NCBI GenBank assembly: GCA_950054195.1
Contig: CATLPG010000005.1
Coordinates: forward strand, 35,681-99,680
DNA: 64,000 bases
Origin: an uncultured Saccharospirillaceae bacterium
Lineage (GTDB): Bacteria; Bacteroidota; Bacteroidia; Flavobacteriales_D; CAJJDF01
Direction: 5' to 3'
Below are positions 28,300 through 38,271 of the stretch, in pieces (the first letter of the stretch is position 1; the number at the start of each line of letters is the position of its first letter). Under the pieces are notes generated by a model. That model made no database searches, was not told the DNA's origin, and saw only the letters and a program-made list of their open reading frames with translations. A program made the position numbers and the translations under genes.

Positions 28300-28548
28300 T
28301 TATTTCTTTTTTACAGGAGCTTTTTTATTTGGCATTGGTCCACGCTTATGAATAATCAATCCATTCAAAAAGTTACGCAGCAACTGGTCACCACAAGGTT
28401 TGTAATTTGGATGATCTTCCTTTTGAAAAATAGCTTGCAAGCTACTCTTAGAAATCTCAAAATCTACAAGTTTTAAAATTTCAATAATGTCTTCATTTCT
28501 TAAATGAAGAGCAACACGTAGCTTTTTAAAAATATCGTTGTTTGTCAT
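28300..28548 (-). CDS. DUF1456 family protein, short form
   Basis: An 82-residue protein with the DUF1456 pattern MTNNDIFKKLRVALHLRNED, then IFQKEDHPNYKPCGDQLLRNFLNGLI and a basic tail KKAPVKKK. Family members usually carry two such units in about 150 residues; this one has a single unit. Role unknown (YehS-like). Its ATG overlaps the haemoglobin stop as ATGA. Confidence 0.8.
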   Translation of the reverse strand: MTNNDIFKKLRVALHLRNEDIIEILKLVDFEISKSSLQAIFQKEDHPNYKPCGDQLLRNFLNGLIIHKRGPMPNKKAPVKKK

Positions 28549-28907
28549 AATAAATTTAATTTTGCTTGAAAAGTTAGTCCAATGTTTTTAGCTGTTTGCT
28601 TAGCATCTTCGGCAACAGATCCTTCAAAATGGTCATCAATGTTTTTGGCAAAAAGAGTCAACCACTCATCAAAATGACTTTTGTCAATCGGTAAAGGGGC
28701 ATGCTTTTTAAACGGACTACCCTTATAAGTCCCTTTTGAAAATAAAACAGTATTCCAAAAATTGTACATTTTATCTAGGTGAGCAGTCCATTCAACACCC
28801 GCATGATCATTAAAAATAGCTGATAGCTTTTCGTTTTGGTTCACCTTTTCGTAAAAAGTATCTACCATCAACTTAATATCCTCTATGTTTTCAATGTCTT
28901 TCTTCAT
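28545..28907 (-). CDS. group III truncated haemoglobin
   Basis: A 120-residue 2-over-2 globin. DIKLMVDTFYEKVNQNEKLSAIF is the helix A/B region (Phe-Tyr near B9/B10), and PLPIDKSHFDEWLTLF carries the proximal His expected on helix F. Group III globins bind O2, NO or ligands at low oxygen; the role is generally not established. The start is the ATG at 28907; the longer frame uses TTG at 28928. It follows polA by 27 bases and overlaps DUF1456 by four, giving a polA-globin-DUF1456 transcript. Confidence 0.88.
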   Translation of the reverse strand: MKKDIENIEDIKLMVDTFYEKVNQNEKLSAIFNDHAGVEWTAHLDKMYNFWNTVLFSKGTYKGSPFKKHAPLPIDKSHFDEWLTLFAKNIDDHFEGSVAEDAKQTAKNIGLTFQAKLNLL

Positions 28908-28934
28908 ATAATAAATAAAACTAATCAACTAGAA

Positions 28935-31721
28935 TCAATGAGCCTCCAACCAATTATTACCCGTATTATACTCCACTGTTAATGGAACAGGAAAATCAAC
29001 CGCTTTTTCCATTTCGTGTTTTACAATTTCTTGCACTGTTTCTACCTCCGATTTTTCTACATCAAATACTAATTCATCGTGTACCTGTAAAATCATTTTG
29101 GATTTCAACTTCTTCTCCGTAAATACACGGTCAATATTAATCATTGCCAGCTTAATAATGTCGGCAGCAGTTCCTTGAATTGGGGCGTTAATAGCGTTCC
29201 TTTCAGCATGTCCTCGAACAATCGCATTAGGAGAATTAATATCTTTTAAATTTCTTCTTCTTCCTAGTAAAGTTTCTACATAACCCTTTTCACGAGCTTT
29301 TAAAATGGCGTTATCCATGTACTGTTTTACGCTGGAGTATTCTTCAAAATAGTTGTCAATAATTTCTTTAGCTTCCTTTCTAGGAATGGATAAACGCTGA
29401 CTTAAACCAAAGGCAGAAATTCCATAAATAATTCCAAAGTTCACCATTTTCGATTTACTTCTCATATCCCTAGTAACCTCATCAAGACCAACCTTAAATA
29501 CTTTTGAAGCTGTAACCGAGTGAATATCTGTTCCAGAACTAAAAGCCTCAATCATTGTTTTGTCCTCACTTAAAGCAGCAATAATTCTCAATTCAATTTG
29601 AGAATAATCGGCAGCTAATAATACATGGTTTTCATCTCTTGGAACAAAGGCCTTCCTTATCTCTCTCCCTTTCTCTGTTCGAATAGGAATATTTTGTAGG
29701 TTAGGATTTACAGAGCTTAATCTACCTGTAGCAGCAATGGTTTGCATATAACTGGTGTGGATTCTACCAGTATGTTCATTGATTAATGCAGGTAAAGCAT
29801 CTACATAAGTTGATTTTAACTTCTTAGTTGAACGATAATCTAAGATTACATCAAAAATTTCGTGCTTGTCTCTTATTTTTTGGAGAGTTTCTTCGTTGGT
29901 AGAATACTGACCAGTTTTTGTCTTTTTCACTTTGGCCTTAATACCCATTTTATTTTCATCAAATAAAACATCTCCTAACTGCCTCGGGCTATCAATATTA
30001 AATTCCTCCCCTGCCATTTCAAAGATTTTAGACTCATATCCTTTAAGGTCTTTTTCTAACTCCTCAGAAAATTTAGCTAAAGCATCTTTGTCAAGTTTAA
30101 CCCCTTCTCTTTCCATTTTCTCTAAAACCGTAACTAAAGGATATTCAATTTCGCCATAAATTTTCTCAAGATGACTCCCCTTAATCTTCGAATGAAAAAG
30201 CTCCTTAAACTGCCAAGTAATATCAGCGTCTTCACAGGCATAGGTTACAATTTCTTTTGGGTCAAGATCAACCATGTTTTTTTGATTTTTCCCCTTTTTA
30301 CCAATTAAATTTTCAATAGGAATAGTTCTGTAACCTAAATATGTTTCAGCCAAAAGATCCATCCCATGCTTCATATCTGGTTTAATAAGATAATGGGCAA
30401 TCATAGTATCAAAATTGCTTCCCTTAACTTCAACTCCATAGTTTTTTAAAACAGCAATATCGTACTTAATGTTATGAGCAACTTTCTCTATAGATTCATT
30501 CTCAAAAACATTTTTAAATATGTCGAGTGTTTCTTTTGCTTCCTTTTCATCTTGAGCAACAGGAACGTAATAAGCTTCATGTTTTTTAAATGAAAATGCT
30601 AAACCAACCAATTTTGCTTCAAAAGCCTCTAAAGAAGTTGTTTCTGTATCAAAACAAAAAGAATCTACTTTGTTAAGTTTAGCAGCAAGCTCATTTATGT
30701 CTTCTAACGTATCAATAAGCTGATAATTAACATCAACATCTTCGATAGTTTTAAAGGCTTCAACGGTTATTTCTTCTTCTTGTTCTTGTGTGTTTACGCT
30801 AAACATATCTAACTGCGGAGAAGTGTTCACATTTTGAATGGTAACTCCAAATGCTCGTTGAGCAAGCGTTCTAAACTCAAGTTCACTAAATAACTCAATC
30901 ACTCGCTCTTGATCTGGTTCACATATTTTTAAATCTTCCTCATCAAATTCAACAGGCACATCTAAAATAATTGTAGCAAGTTGCTTGGATAGTAAGCCTT
31001 GTTCAGCAAAATTTATTACATTCTCTTTCTGCTTTCCTTTAAGATCAGTTTCAGCATTTGCTATTAAATTTTCAATGCTTCCATATTTTGCAATAAGCTT
31101 TTTCGATGTTTTTTCTCCAATCCCTGGTATTCCTGGTATGTTATCAACCGCATCTCCCCACAAGCCTAAAATATCAATCACTTGTTTTGGATGCTCAACC
31201 TCAAATTTCTCTTTAATTTCTTTAACACCCCATACTTCTGCTGGCTTACCGCCTCTGCCAGGGCGATACATAAATACATTATCAGTCACCAATTGACCAA
31301 AGTCCTTATCGGGGGTCATCATATAGGTTTTAAAACCAGCTTCTTCTGCTTTTACAGAGATAGTTCCAATTACATCATCAGCCTCATAACCTTCCAGCAT
31401 TAGAATAGGAATATTAAAAGCTTTTATAATATCCATAATTATTGGAATGGATTTTTTAATATCCTCAGGTGTTTCCTCTCTGTTGGCTTTATAAGCTGTA
31501 AAGTCTTGCTGACGAAGTGTAGCCGATGGATAATCAAAAGCAACAGCAATATGTGTAGGGTTTTGATTTTTGATGACATCCAACATAGTAGTAGTAAAAC
31601 CAAAAATGGCAGATGTATTTAGTCCCTTAGAGTTTACTCTAGGATTTTTAATAAAAGCATAATAGGAACGATAAATCAATGCATAAGCATCGAGTAAAAA
31701 AAGCTTTTTCTCTTGTGACAT
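28935..31721 (-). CDS. polA: DNA polymerase I
   Basis: A 928-residue three-domain polymerase. Residues 1-300 form the 5'-3' flap nuclease (LFLLDAYALIYRSYYAF, GYEADDVIGT, WGDAVDNIPGIPGIGEKTS). The proofreading exonuclease keeps its acidic residues (FDTETTSLEAFEAKLVG), followed by the polymerase domain (LLAADYSQIELRIIAALSED, QRNAINAPIQGTAAD-like ERNAINAPIQGTAADIIK, and MILQVHDELVFDVE). It fills gaps and removes primers in the cytoplasm. All three activities look intact. It lies 23 bases downstream of ksgA on the same strand. Confidence 0.96.
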   Translation of the reverse strand: MSQEKKLFLLDAYALIYRSYYAFIKNPRVNSKGLNTSAIFGFTTTMLDVIKNQNPTHIAVAFDYPSATLRQQDFTAYKANREETPEDIKKSIPIIMDIIKAFNIPILMLEGYEADDVIGTISVKAEEAGFKTYMMTPDKDFGQLVTDNVFMYRPGRGGKPAEVWGVKEIKEKFEVEHPKQVIDILGLWGDAVDNIPGIPGIGEKTSKKLIAKYGSIENLIANAETDLKGKQKENVINFAEQGLLSKQLATIILDVPVEFDEEDLKICEPDQERVIELFSELEFRTLAQRAFGVTIQNVNTSPQLDMFSVNTQEQEEEITVEAFKTIEDVDVNYQLIDTLEDINELAAKLNKVDSFCFDTETTSLEAFEAKLVGLAFSFKKHEAYYVPVAQDEKEAKETLDIFKNVFENESIEKVAHNIKYDIAVLKNYGVEVKGSNFDTMIAHYLIKPDMKHGMDLLAETYLGYRTIPIENLIGKKGKNQKNMVDLDPKEIVTYACEDADITWQFKELFHSKIKGSHLEKIYGEIEYPLVTVLEKMEREGVKLDKDALAKFSEELEKDLKGYESKIFEMAGEEFNIDSPRQLGDVLFDENKMGIKAKVKKTKTGQYSTNEETLQKIRDKHEIFDVILDYRSTKKLKSTYVDALPALINEHTGRIHTSYMQTIAATGRLSSVNPNLQNIPIRTEKGREIRKAFVPRDENHVLLAADYSQIELRIIAALSEDKTMIEAFSSGTDIHSVTASKVFKVGLDEVTRDMRSKSKMVNFGIIYGISAFGLSQRLSIPRKEAKEIIDNYFEEYSSVKQYMDNAILKAREKGYVETLLGRRRNLKDINSPNAIVRGHAERNAINAPIQGTAADIIKLAMINIDRVFTEKKLKSKMILQVHDELVFDVEKSEVETVQEIVKHEMEKAVDFPVPLTVEYNTGNNWLEAH

Positions 31722-31744
31722 GTAAAAACGATTTATACCAACAA

Positions 31745-32515
31745 CTAGTTATTTCTTGCTGTTTCAACTAAGGTACAAATTCCAATAAAATCTTCTACGG
31801 ATAATTGCTCAGGTCTTTTCCCAAATATATCATTTGATCTTGCCTCTTCGGGAAGAATTGATTTTAAGCTGTTTCTTAATGTTTTTCTACGTTGATTAAA
31901 TCCTAGTTTTACAATTTGTTTAAATAGTTTTTCATCACACGAAAGATGTTTAGTCGTATTCCTTTCCATACGCATAACACCAGATTTTACCTTTGGAGGA
32001 GGGTCAAAATCATTTTCGTTAACTGTAAATAAATACTCAACATCATAAAATGCTTGTATTAAAACACTTAAAACTCCGTATGTTTTTGAGCCAGGTTTAG
32101 CACAAACACGTTCAGCAACTTCTTTTTGAAACATGCCAACCATCTCTAATACTTGATCCTTGTTATCATATATTTTAAAAAGGATTTGAGAGGAAATGTA
32201 ATAAGGGAAGTTTCCAATAATAGCAATAGGGGCTTGATTATAAAAAGATGATAAGTCCATCCTTAAAAAATCTTGTTCAATAATTTCAAGTGAGGGATAA
32301 TGTTCCTGCAAGTAGGCAATTGATTCTCGATCAATTTCAACAACCTTTAAATTATAGTCTTTTTCTACTAAGTATTTTGTAAGCACACCGGTTCCAGGTC
32401 CTATCTCTAAAACATTGTTATAAGGTTGTTTTTGTGAGAGAGCATCAGCGATACGTAAAGTAACCTCTTCGTTTTTTAAAAAATGCTGACCAAGGTGTTT
32501 TTTTGCTTTTACCAT
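31745..32515 (-). CDS. rsmA: 16S rRNA dimethyladenosine transferase (RsmA/KsgA)
   Basis: A 256-residue SAM-dependent methyltransferase that dimethylates two adjacent adenines in the 3' terminal helix of 16S rRNA during small-subunit assembly. Signatures: KKHLGQHFLKNE at the N-terminus, VLEIGPGTGVLTKYL (SAM motif I), IGNFPYYISSQILF (motif IV, N-F-P-Y), and NQRRKTLRNSLK. I use the ATG at 32515; the longer frame begins with a GTG at 32533. First gene of the minus-strand run ending in the radical SAM gene. Confidence 0.94.
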   Translation of the reverse strand: MVKAKKHLGQHFLKNEEVTLRIADALSQKQPYNNVLEIGPGTGVLTKYLVEKDYNLKVVEIDRESIAYLQEHYPSLEIIEQDFLRMDLSSFYNQAPIAIIGNFPYYISSQILFKIYDNKDQVLEMVGMFQKEVAERVCAKPGSKTYGVLSVLIQAFYDVEYLFTVNENDFDPPPKVKSGVMRMERNTTKHLSCDEKLFKQIVKLGFNQRRKTLRNSLKSILPEEARSNDIFGKRPEQLSVEDFIGICTLVETARNN

Positions 32516-32640
32516 AATTAAATCGAACACCAAAAGTAAGAAATAATAGCAAACAGTATAATTATTAATGATTTGTAATGAGAACTAAGCAACCTTTATT
32601 AACTTAACCCCGTATTAGACAAAACCTAACGAAACTGTAA

Positions 32641-35610
32641 ATGCACATTAAATTTTTAAAAATTGTAACACTAATGCTTTTTATCCTTTTGGGCTTAAAA
32701 GGGCTTAGTCAGTGCAACATTATTTATGTTTCAAATAATGGGGTAGGTTCGGGAACAAAGCAATCTCCTGCGAGTTTAGTTAATGCAGTAACAGCAGCAG
32801 TTTCTGGTGATGTTTTACGACTAGATACTGGAATTTATGTTATTTCAAACCCTATACAAATACCCACAGGCGTAACCATTGAAGGGGGGTTTATAGCGGG
32901 GAATAATTGGACAAAAATAAGTACAGCAGGAGCTTCTACAATATTAAGAGATACATTAAATCTTGAGGGTGCTGTTGGTCAGCAACGATTAGTAGCTTTT
33001 TACGGAACGGGAGTTTCCAACTTTCGATTTCAAGATGTAACAGTTCAAACGGCTAATGCTCCTTCGGGAAGTGTTACTACTTATGGGTTACATTTAACAT
33101 CCTGCTCTAATTATTATTTTACACGAACAATGGTTGTTGCTGGTAGAGGATCAGATGGATTAGCTGGTACACCAGGAGCAGATGGAGCAGATGGATTTGA
33201 TGGAGCAGATGGAGGAGCACCAGATGCAGATGATGAATGTTCGGTTGATGCCGATGGTGAAGGTGGAGCGGGAGGAAATGGAGGAGGAGGAGCCATAGGT
33301 GCACCTACTACACCAGTTTTGAGCAATGCTTCGTGCGATACAACAGGAATGTTTGGAGCCGATGGTGCTAGTTCAACAAACCCTCGAGATGGAGGGGGAG
33401 GAGGAGCTGGTGGTTCTGGAGGAAAGGAATTTGAAACTCCATCGTTAGGCTATGGAGGCGATGGAGGAAACGGAGGAGGAGTCAATTTTGGACCAGTGAA
33501 TACAGGTATAGGTATTGGAGGAATAGGTGATGATGATGATGGTTTGCCCGGAACATCAGGCTTAGATGGTACAAATGGAACTAACGGAACAAATGGAACA
33601 AATGGAACAGTAGGAACATACACTGGTGGATTTTTTGTTCCTGGTGCAGCAGGGACTAATGGAACACCTGGTACTGGAGGAACAGGAGGAGCTGGTGGTG
33701 GTGGCGGTGGAGGTCAAGGAAGAGACTTTATTGCTGGTGAAGGGTTAGGAGCAGGCGGAGCTGGTGGTGGAGGCGGTGGCCAAGGGGGTGAAGGTGGTCT
33801 CGGTGGACGAGGAGGTGGCGGATCTTTTGCCGTTTACCTTTATAATAATGGGGCTAACGGTAATTTTGAAAGCTGCTTTTTGAGTAATGGTGGATTTGGA
33901 GCTGGTGGAACCGGTGGGGCTGGAGGAACTGGCGGACTTGGAGGAGCTGGAGGAACTGGTGGAGGAATTAATGGTGGAGCAGCTCCAGATAGTGATCAAG
34001 TTGGAGATGGTGGAGACGGTGGAGCCGGTGGAAATGGTGGAAATGGCGGAGCTGGAGGTAATGGACTACCTGGTGAAGCAGCAAATATTTATATTGATGG
34101 AGGTGTTGCTCCAACAACACAGGTTACCAATCATGATTTTATAACTGAGCCAACAATAACTATGATAGGAGCAGGGTGTACTCAATCAGAGGTTTTATAT
34201 TTTACTGGTGCTATTTCAAATTGGAATTTTGGTTCTAGTGCTACCCCACAAACAGCAGCAGGAGTTCAATCAGTAAATACCGAGTATGGTTCAACAGGGA
34301 GGTATGATTTAAGCGTTAATGCTTATACCTTTGAAGGTTTTACGCATGTTTGTACGAGCTCTTATCAAATTATTCAAGATATTTTAGTTCAAAATGAAAC
34401 GTGTGACATGGCGAATGGTACAGCAGAAGTTCAAGTGTTGGGAGATACTAGTTTATTTGATTATGCATGGCAACCAACAAATGATACCTCAGCATTAATT
34501 AATGGATTAACAGCAGGCATTTACAGTGTTGTTGTGAGAGATTCAAATAACTGCTTAGACTCATCAAGTGTTACAGTTCTAAATACAGAAGGCCCAACGG
34601 TAGAGTTAGATTTTGATATAGGTTGTTTTGGTGAACCTACAGCAATAACTATTGATACTACAGGGGCAGTTGTTAACTGTACCTATGATTTTGGTGATGG
34701 AGGTAATTCAACCATTTGTGGAACAAATAGTCACTTATATAATGCTCAAGGCACTTATTATGCGTCAATTATTGTTTCTGATGTTAATGGATGTGCAGAT
34801 ACGGCTCTAGATACGGTTATAATCAATCCAAAACCTGCAGGTACTATAATTGTTGATCCACGTAATGGCTGTGAGCCATTGCTAGTTAATTTTATTACAG
34901 ATATTGTAGATACAATAAACAATGCATTCTTATGGCAAAGTGACGATGGAAATAGTGGATCAAATGCTACGTTTAGTAACGTATACAATCAAGGAACGTA
35001 TTTTCCATCTGTAACAGTTACAAATCAGTTTGGGTGTGATACCACCATAGTGGTAAATTCTTCTATTCAAGTTTCACCCACTCCTCTTGCTGATTTTTCT
35101 TATTCACCAACCGAATTGGATGCCTATAATTCAACGGTAAACTTTATTGATGAATCATCAGGAAATGTGGTTTTATATTATTGGGATTTAGGAGATAGTA
35201 ATACTACTTCTGTTTCTAGGGATATCAGCCATACCTATACAGATACAGGATCATATGTGGTGATGCATGTTGTTGGTAACAGTGCGTTGTGTTATGATAC
35301 CGTTTATCAAATAGTACGTGTAAATGAAGTGTTTTCCTTTTTTGTCCCTAATGCTTTCACGCCAGATGAAAATGGAGTGAATGAAGCTTTTCAATGGGTT
35401 TCCACTGGTGTTAGTCCAAACGATTTTGAATTTATCATTTTTAATCGCTGGGGAGAAGAGGTGTTTAGAACCAATTTAGTTGATGGGTTTTGGGATGGAA
35501 AAAAGGATGGGGAATACGTTCCTTCAGGAATTTATCCATACCGAGTACAACTAAGAGATAACTTTAATAAGAAGAAGTATTATTACGGACATGTAGGTAT
35601 TTACAGATAA
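32641..35610 (+). CDS. large glycine-rich T9SS cargo with PKD domains (type B sorting signal)
   Basis: A 989-residue secreted protein. After the signal peptide (VTLMLFILLGLKGLSQ) comes a parallel-beta-helix-like region with DUF1565 features (about 25-165). A glycine-rich section (about 168-485) contains collagen-like G-x-y stretches (GTPGADGADGFDGADGG), repeated NGTNGTNGT and long GG-rich tracts. Three PKD-like domains follow (about 655-895; DFGDGG, GTYFPSVTVTNQFG, WDLGDSNTTS). The C-terminus is a gliding-motility-associated CHU_C domain (NAFTPDENGVNEAF, FNRWGEEVF, GFWDGKKDGEYVPSG, YYYGHVGIYR). That domain is the T9SS type B signal, so the protein should be exported across the outer membrane and kept on the surface or released. 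Antisense frames here are composition artefacts. Its function is unknown; surface structure or adhesion is inferred. Confidence 0.88.
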   Translation: MHIKFLKIVTLMLFILLGLKGLSQCNIIYVSNNGVGSGTKQSPASLVNAVTAAVSGDVLRLDTGIYVISNPIQIPTGVTIEGGFIAGNNWTKISTAGASTILRDTLNLEGAVGQQRLVAFYGTGVSNFRFQDVTVQTANAPSGSVTTYGLHLTSCSNYYFTRTMVVAGRGSDGLAGTPGADGADGFDGADGGAPDADDECSVDADGEGGAGGNGGGGAIGAPTTPVLSNASCDTTGMFGADGASSTNPRDGGGGGAGGSGGKEFETPSLGYGGDGGNGGGVNFGPVNTGIGIGGIGDDDDGLPGTSGLDGTNGTNGTNGTNGTVGTYTGGFFVPGAAGTNGTPGTGGTGGAGGGGGGGQGRDFIAGEGLGAGGAGGGGGGQGGEGGLGGRGGGGSFAVYLYNNGANGNFESCFLSNGGFGAGGTGGAGGTGGLGGAGGTGGGINGGAAPDSDQVGDGGDGGAGGNGGNGGAGGNGLPGEAANIYIDGGVAPTTQVTNHDFITEPTITMIGAGCTQSEVLYFTGAISNWNFGSSATPQTAAGVQSVNTEYGSTGRYDLSVNAYTFEGFTHVCTSSYQIIQDILVQNETCDMANGTAEVQVLGDTSLFDYAWQPTNDTSALINGLTAGIYSVVVRDSNNCLDSSSVTVLNTEGPTVELDFDIGCFGEPTAITIDTTGAVVNCTYDFGDGGNSTICGTNSHLYNAQGTYYASIIVSDVNGCADTALDTVIINPKPAGTIIVDPRNGCEPLLVNFITDIVDTINNAFLWQSDDGNSGSNATFSNVYNQGTYFPSVTVTNQFGCDTTIVVNSSIQVSPTPLADFSYSPTELDAYNSTVNFIDESSGNVVLYYWDLGDSNTTSVSRDISHTYTDTGSYVVMHVVGNSALCYDTVYQIVRVNEVFSFFVPNAFTPDENGVNEAFQWVSTGVSPNDFEFIIFNRWGEEVFRTNLVDGFWDGKKDGEYVPSGIYPYRVQLRDNFNKKKYYYGHVGIYR

Positions 35611-35635
35611 AGTAACTTTATATCGATAAAAGCAC

Positions 35636-35683
35636 TACCTTTGTTCCATTAAAATAATTTCTTACGCTCCGCTGCGTATTTTT
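35636..35683 (+). promoter_or_regulatory. candidate promoter and leader hairpin of the DEAD-box helicase gene
   Basis: TACCTTTG at 35636-35643 matches TAnnTTTG. About 20 bases on, TACGC (35663-35667) pairs with GCGTA (35674-35678) followed by TTTTT. This could be a terminator for the upstream cargo gene or an attenuator in the leader of the helicase gene, whose ATG is at 35736. The following sequence AAGGGGTGTTAGAGATG is G-rich compared with its surroundings. Confidence 0.45.
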
Positions 35684-35735
35684 GGGCTTTCGTTTAATAA
35701 TTAAGGGGTGTTAGAGATGTTAAAACAAAATAACA

Positions 35736-37445
35736 ATGACATTCCAAGAATTAGGATTAAAAAAAGAAATCTTAGAAGCCTTAGATAAATTAGGTTTCGA
35801 AACACCAACAGCCATTCAAGAACAAGCTATTCCAGAAATTTTAAATAACGCAAGTGATTTAGTTGGTTTAGCACAAACAGGAACTGGTAAAACAGCTGCT
35901 TTTGGTTTACCAATGATTCAGCTAATTGATTTTAGTAGTAAAAAAACACAAGGTTTAGTGGTTGCGCCAACTAGAGAGTTGTGTATTCAAATAGCAAAAG
36001 ATTTTGAAAGTTTTTCTACAAAGTTTAAAAAAGCAAATATTGTTGCCATATATGGTGGAGCAAGCTTTGAAAACCAAGCAAAGCAATTAAAGTCTGGTGC
36101 CCAAATAATAGTAGCTACCCCAGGTCGTTTGTGCGATATGATCCGTAGAAAAAAAGCAGATTTATCACATGTTGCTTATGTAGCATTAGATGAGGCGGAT
36201 GAGATGCTTAACATGGGGTTTAAAGAGGATATTGATTTTATTCTTGAGCAAACACCTTATGACAAACGTACGTGGTTATTCTCGGCTACTATGCCTAAAG
36301 AAGTAGCAGCAATTGCTAAAAATTATATGGTTCAACCTGCTGAAATATCAGTAGGTACTAAAAATGCAGGGAATAAAAACATAGAGCATATCTATTATAA
36401 AGTTGATGATAGAGATCGCTACCCAGCTTTAAAGCGTGTGATAGATTTTGCTCCAGATATCTTCGGATTAATATTTTGTAGAACAAAACGAGAAACGCAA
36501 CAAGTAGCCGAGCGATTAATCAAGGATGGTTACAATGCAGATCCGCTGCACGGAGATTTGTCACAATCTCAAAGGGATCGAGTAATGAAAAAATTCCGTG
36601 ATCGTAGCATTCAAATATTAGTTGCTACAGATGTAGCTGCGAGAGGAATTGATGTTGATGATGTAACGCATGTTATCAATTATAATTTACCAGATGATAT
36701 AGAAAGTTATACGCATCGTTCAGGGAGAACCGCTAGAGCTGGTAGAAAAGGAACATCTATTATTATCGTTAATAATCGAGAAGAGAGAAAAATTTGGTCG
36801 GTTGAGAAGGTAATTAAAGCAAAAATTAAGCAAGGAGTTATTCCTTCTGGAGATGAAGTGTGCGAAAGACAATTAATGAACTTAGTAGATCGTGTAGTTC
36901 AAGCAGATGTTAAGGAAAGTCAAATTGCTCCCTATTTGCCAGCAGTTGAGGCTAAGTTTGAAGATTTAACGAAAGAACAGTTAATTAAGCATTTTGTAAG
37001 CTTAGAGTTTAATCAATTCTTAAAGTACTACGAAAACGCAAAAGATATTAATTACACAGGAAAGGGAAGAGATAAAGAAGGTAAAAGCTCAAGAAAAGGA
37101 GATAGAGATCGGGATAGAGGAAGAGACAGAGATAGAGGCAAAGGAAGAGATAGAAGAGAAAGAAGGGATAGAGGAGATGGAAAAGGATTTAATAGAAATG
37201 TTGACGGAGATTCAACTACTATTTATGTAAACCTAGGTTCTAAAGTAATCCAAGATAAAGGGCATCTAATTCGAATCGTTTGTGACGAAGGAGGTGTTGC
37301 TGGAAAAAATATTGGTAGAATTAGAATGATGGAAAAATTTTCGTTTTTAGATGTTGCTCCAAAAGTTGCTGAAAAACTGGTACATCACTTAAACGGAAGC
37401 GAGGTTGATGGTAAAAAAATACGAGCAGAAATAGCAAATAATTAA
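35736..37445 (+). CDS. DEAD-box ATP-dependent RNA helicase
   Basis: A 569-residue RNA helicase of the DeaD/CsdA type. Q-motif [15 protein letters not shown], Walker A AQTGTGKT (46-53), PTRELC, DEAD (152-155), SAT in LFSATMPKE, and [10 protein letters not shown] of the second domain are all present. A linker of alternating Arg/Asp/Gly (about residues 450-485) leads to a C-terminal DbpA-like RNA-binding domain ([29 protein letters not shown]). Such helicases unwind structured RNA in ribosome assembly and mRNA decay and are often cold-induced. pyrF follows four bases later. Confidence 0.93.
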   Translation: MTFQELGLKKEILEALDKLGFETPTAIQEQAIPEILNNASDLVGLAQTGTGKTAAFGLPMIQLIDFSSKKTQGLVVAPTRELCIQIAKDFESFSTKFKKANIVAIYGGASFENQAKQLKSGAQIIVATPGRLCDMIRRKKADLSHVAYVALDEADEMLNMGFKEDIDFILEQTPYDKRTWLFSATMPKEVAAIAKNYMVQPAEISVGTKNAGNKNIEHIYYKVDDRDRYPALKRVIDFAPDIFGLIFCRTKRETQQVAERLIKDGYNADPLHGDLSQSQRDRVMKKFRDRSIQILVATDVAARGIDVDDVTHVINYNLPDDIESYTHRSGRTARAGRKGTSIIIVNNREERKIWSVEKVIKAKIKQGVIPSGDEVCERQLMNLVDRVVQADVKESQIAPYLPAVEAKFEDLTKEQLIKHFVSLEFNQFLKYYENAKDINYTGKGRDKEGKSSRKGDRDRDRGRDRDRGKGRDRRERRDRGDGKGFNRNVDGDSTTIYVNLGSKVIQDKGHLIRIVCDEGGVAGKNIGRIRMMEKFSFLDVAPKVAEKLVHHLNGSEVDGKKIRAEIANN

Positions 37446-37449
37446 TCCA

Positions 37450-38271
37450 ATGAATAGACAAGAACTTATAAGTGAAATAAAGCGTAAGCGCTCATTTTTA
37501 TGTGTAGGTCTTGATACTGATTTAAAAAAAATACCTAAACACCTTTTGGCTTGCGAAGACCCTATTTTTGAGTTTAACAAGCAAATTATAGATGCTACTA
37601 AAGATTACTGTGTGGCATATAAGCCAAACATTGCCTTTTACGAAGCTTTAGGTAAAAAAGGGTGGTGGAGTTTAGAAAAAACGCTAAACTATATCCCAGA
37701 TAATATTTTTACTATAGCTGATGCTAAAAGAGGAGACATAGGCAATACAACCAATTACTATGCACAATCTTTTTTCGATACGTATGATTTTGATTCGTTA
37801 ACAGTTGCTCCCTACATGGGGCATGATACGGTAGAGCCCTACCTTGAGTATAAAAACAAATGGGTGATTTTACTTGGCTTAACAAGTAATGCTGGGGCGC
37901 TGGATTTTCAGTTGCAAAAGCTACACGATAATACATTTGTTTTTGAAAAAGTGCTGAGTTTATCTAAGGAGTGGGGAACAGATGAAAACATGATGTACGT
38001 AATTGGTGCTACCAAAGCAGAGATGTTACAAAAAGTAAGGGCAATTGTGCCTAATCATTTTTTACTTATTCCTGGCGTTGGAGCTCAAGGAGGGAGCTTA
38101 GAAAAAGTAGCACAATATGGTTTAAATAAAGATGTTGGTTTGCTTGTTAATTCTTCAAGAGGTATTATTTATGCTGGTAACGAAGAAGATTTTGCTATAA
38201 AAGCAGGACAAAAAGCCAAAGAAATTCAACAGCAAATGGAAGAGGTTCTCAAGCAGAGAGAAATTATTTAA
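37450..38271 (+). CDS. pyrF: orotidine 5'-phosphate decarboxylase
   Basis: A 273-residue PyrF of the longer bacterial type (type 2). The catalytic array is in [12 protein letters not shown] (Asp91, Lys93, Asp96), with [14 protein letters not shown] and [14 protein letters not shown] upstream and [11 protein letters not shown] plus [10 protein letters not shown] as the phosphate loop. It makes UMP in the last step of de novo pyrimidine synthesis. It follows the helicase gene closely and its stop overlaps the convergent sbtA stop by four bases. Confidence 0.95.
   Translation: MNRQELISEIKRKRSFLCVGLDTDLKKIPKHLLACEDPIFEFNKQIIDATKDYCVAYKPNIAFYEALGKKGWWSLEKTLNYIPDNIFTIADAKRGDIGNTTNYYAQSFFDTYDFDSLTVAPYMGHDTVEPYLEYKNKWVILLGLTSNAGALDFQLQKLHDNTFVFEKVLSLSKEWGTDENMMYVIGATKAEMLQKVRAIVPNHFLLIPGVGAQGGSLEKVAQYGLNKDVGLLVNSSRGIIYAGNEEDFAIKAGQKAKEIQQQMEEVLKQREII

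Noticed and set aside
33570..33612. Short direct repeats (aatggaacaaatggaac) that could suggest a CRISPR or VNTR
   Set aside because: They encode the in-frame NGTNGT repeats of the cargo protein; no spacers and no cas genes anywhere in the window.
33114..33999. Antisense open frames rich in Pro, Ser and Leu on the minus strand
   Set aside because: They are mirror images of the glycine-codon-rich cargo gene; composition explains the lack of stops.
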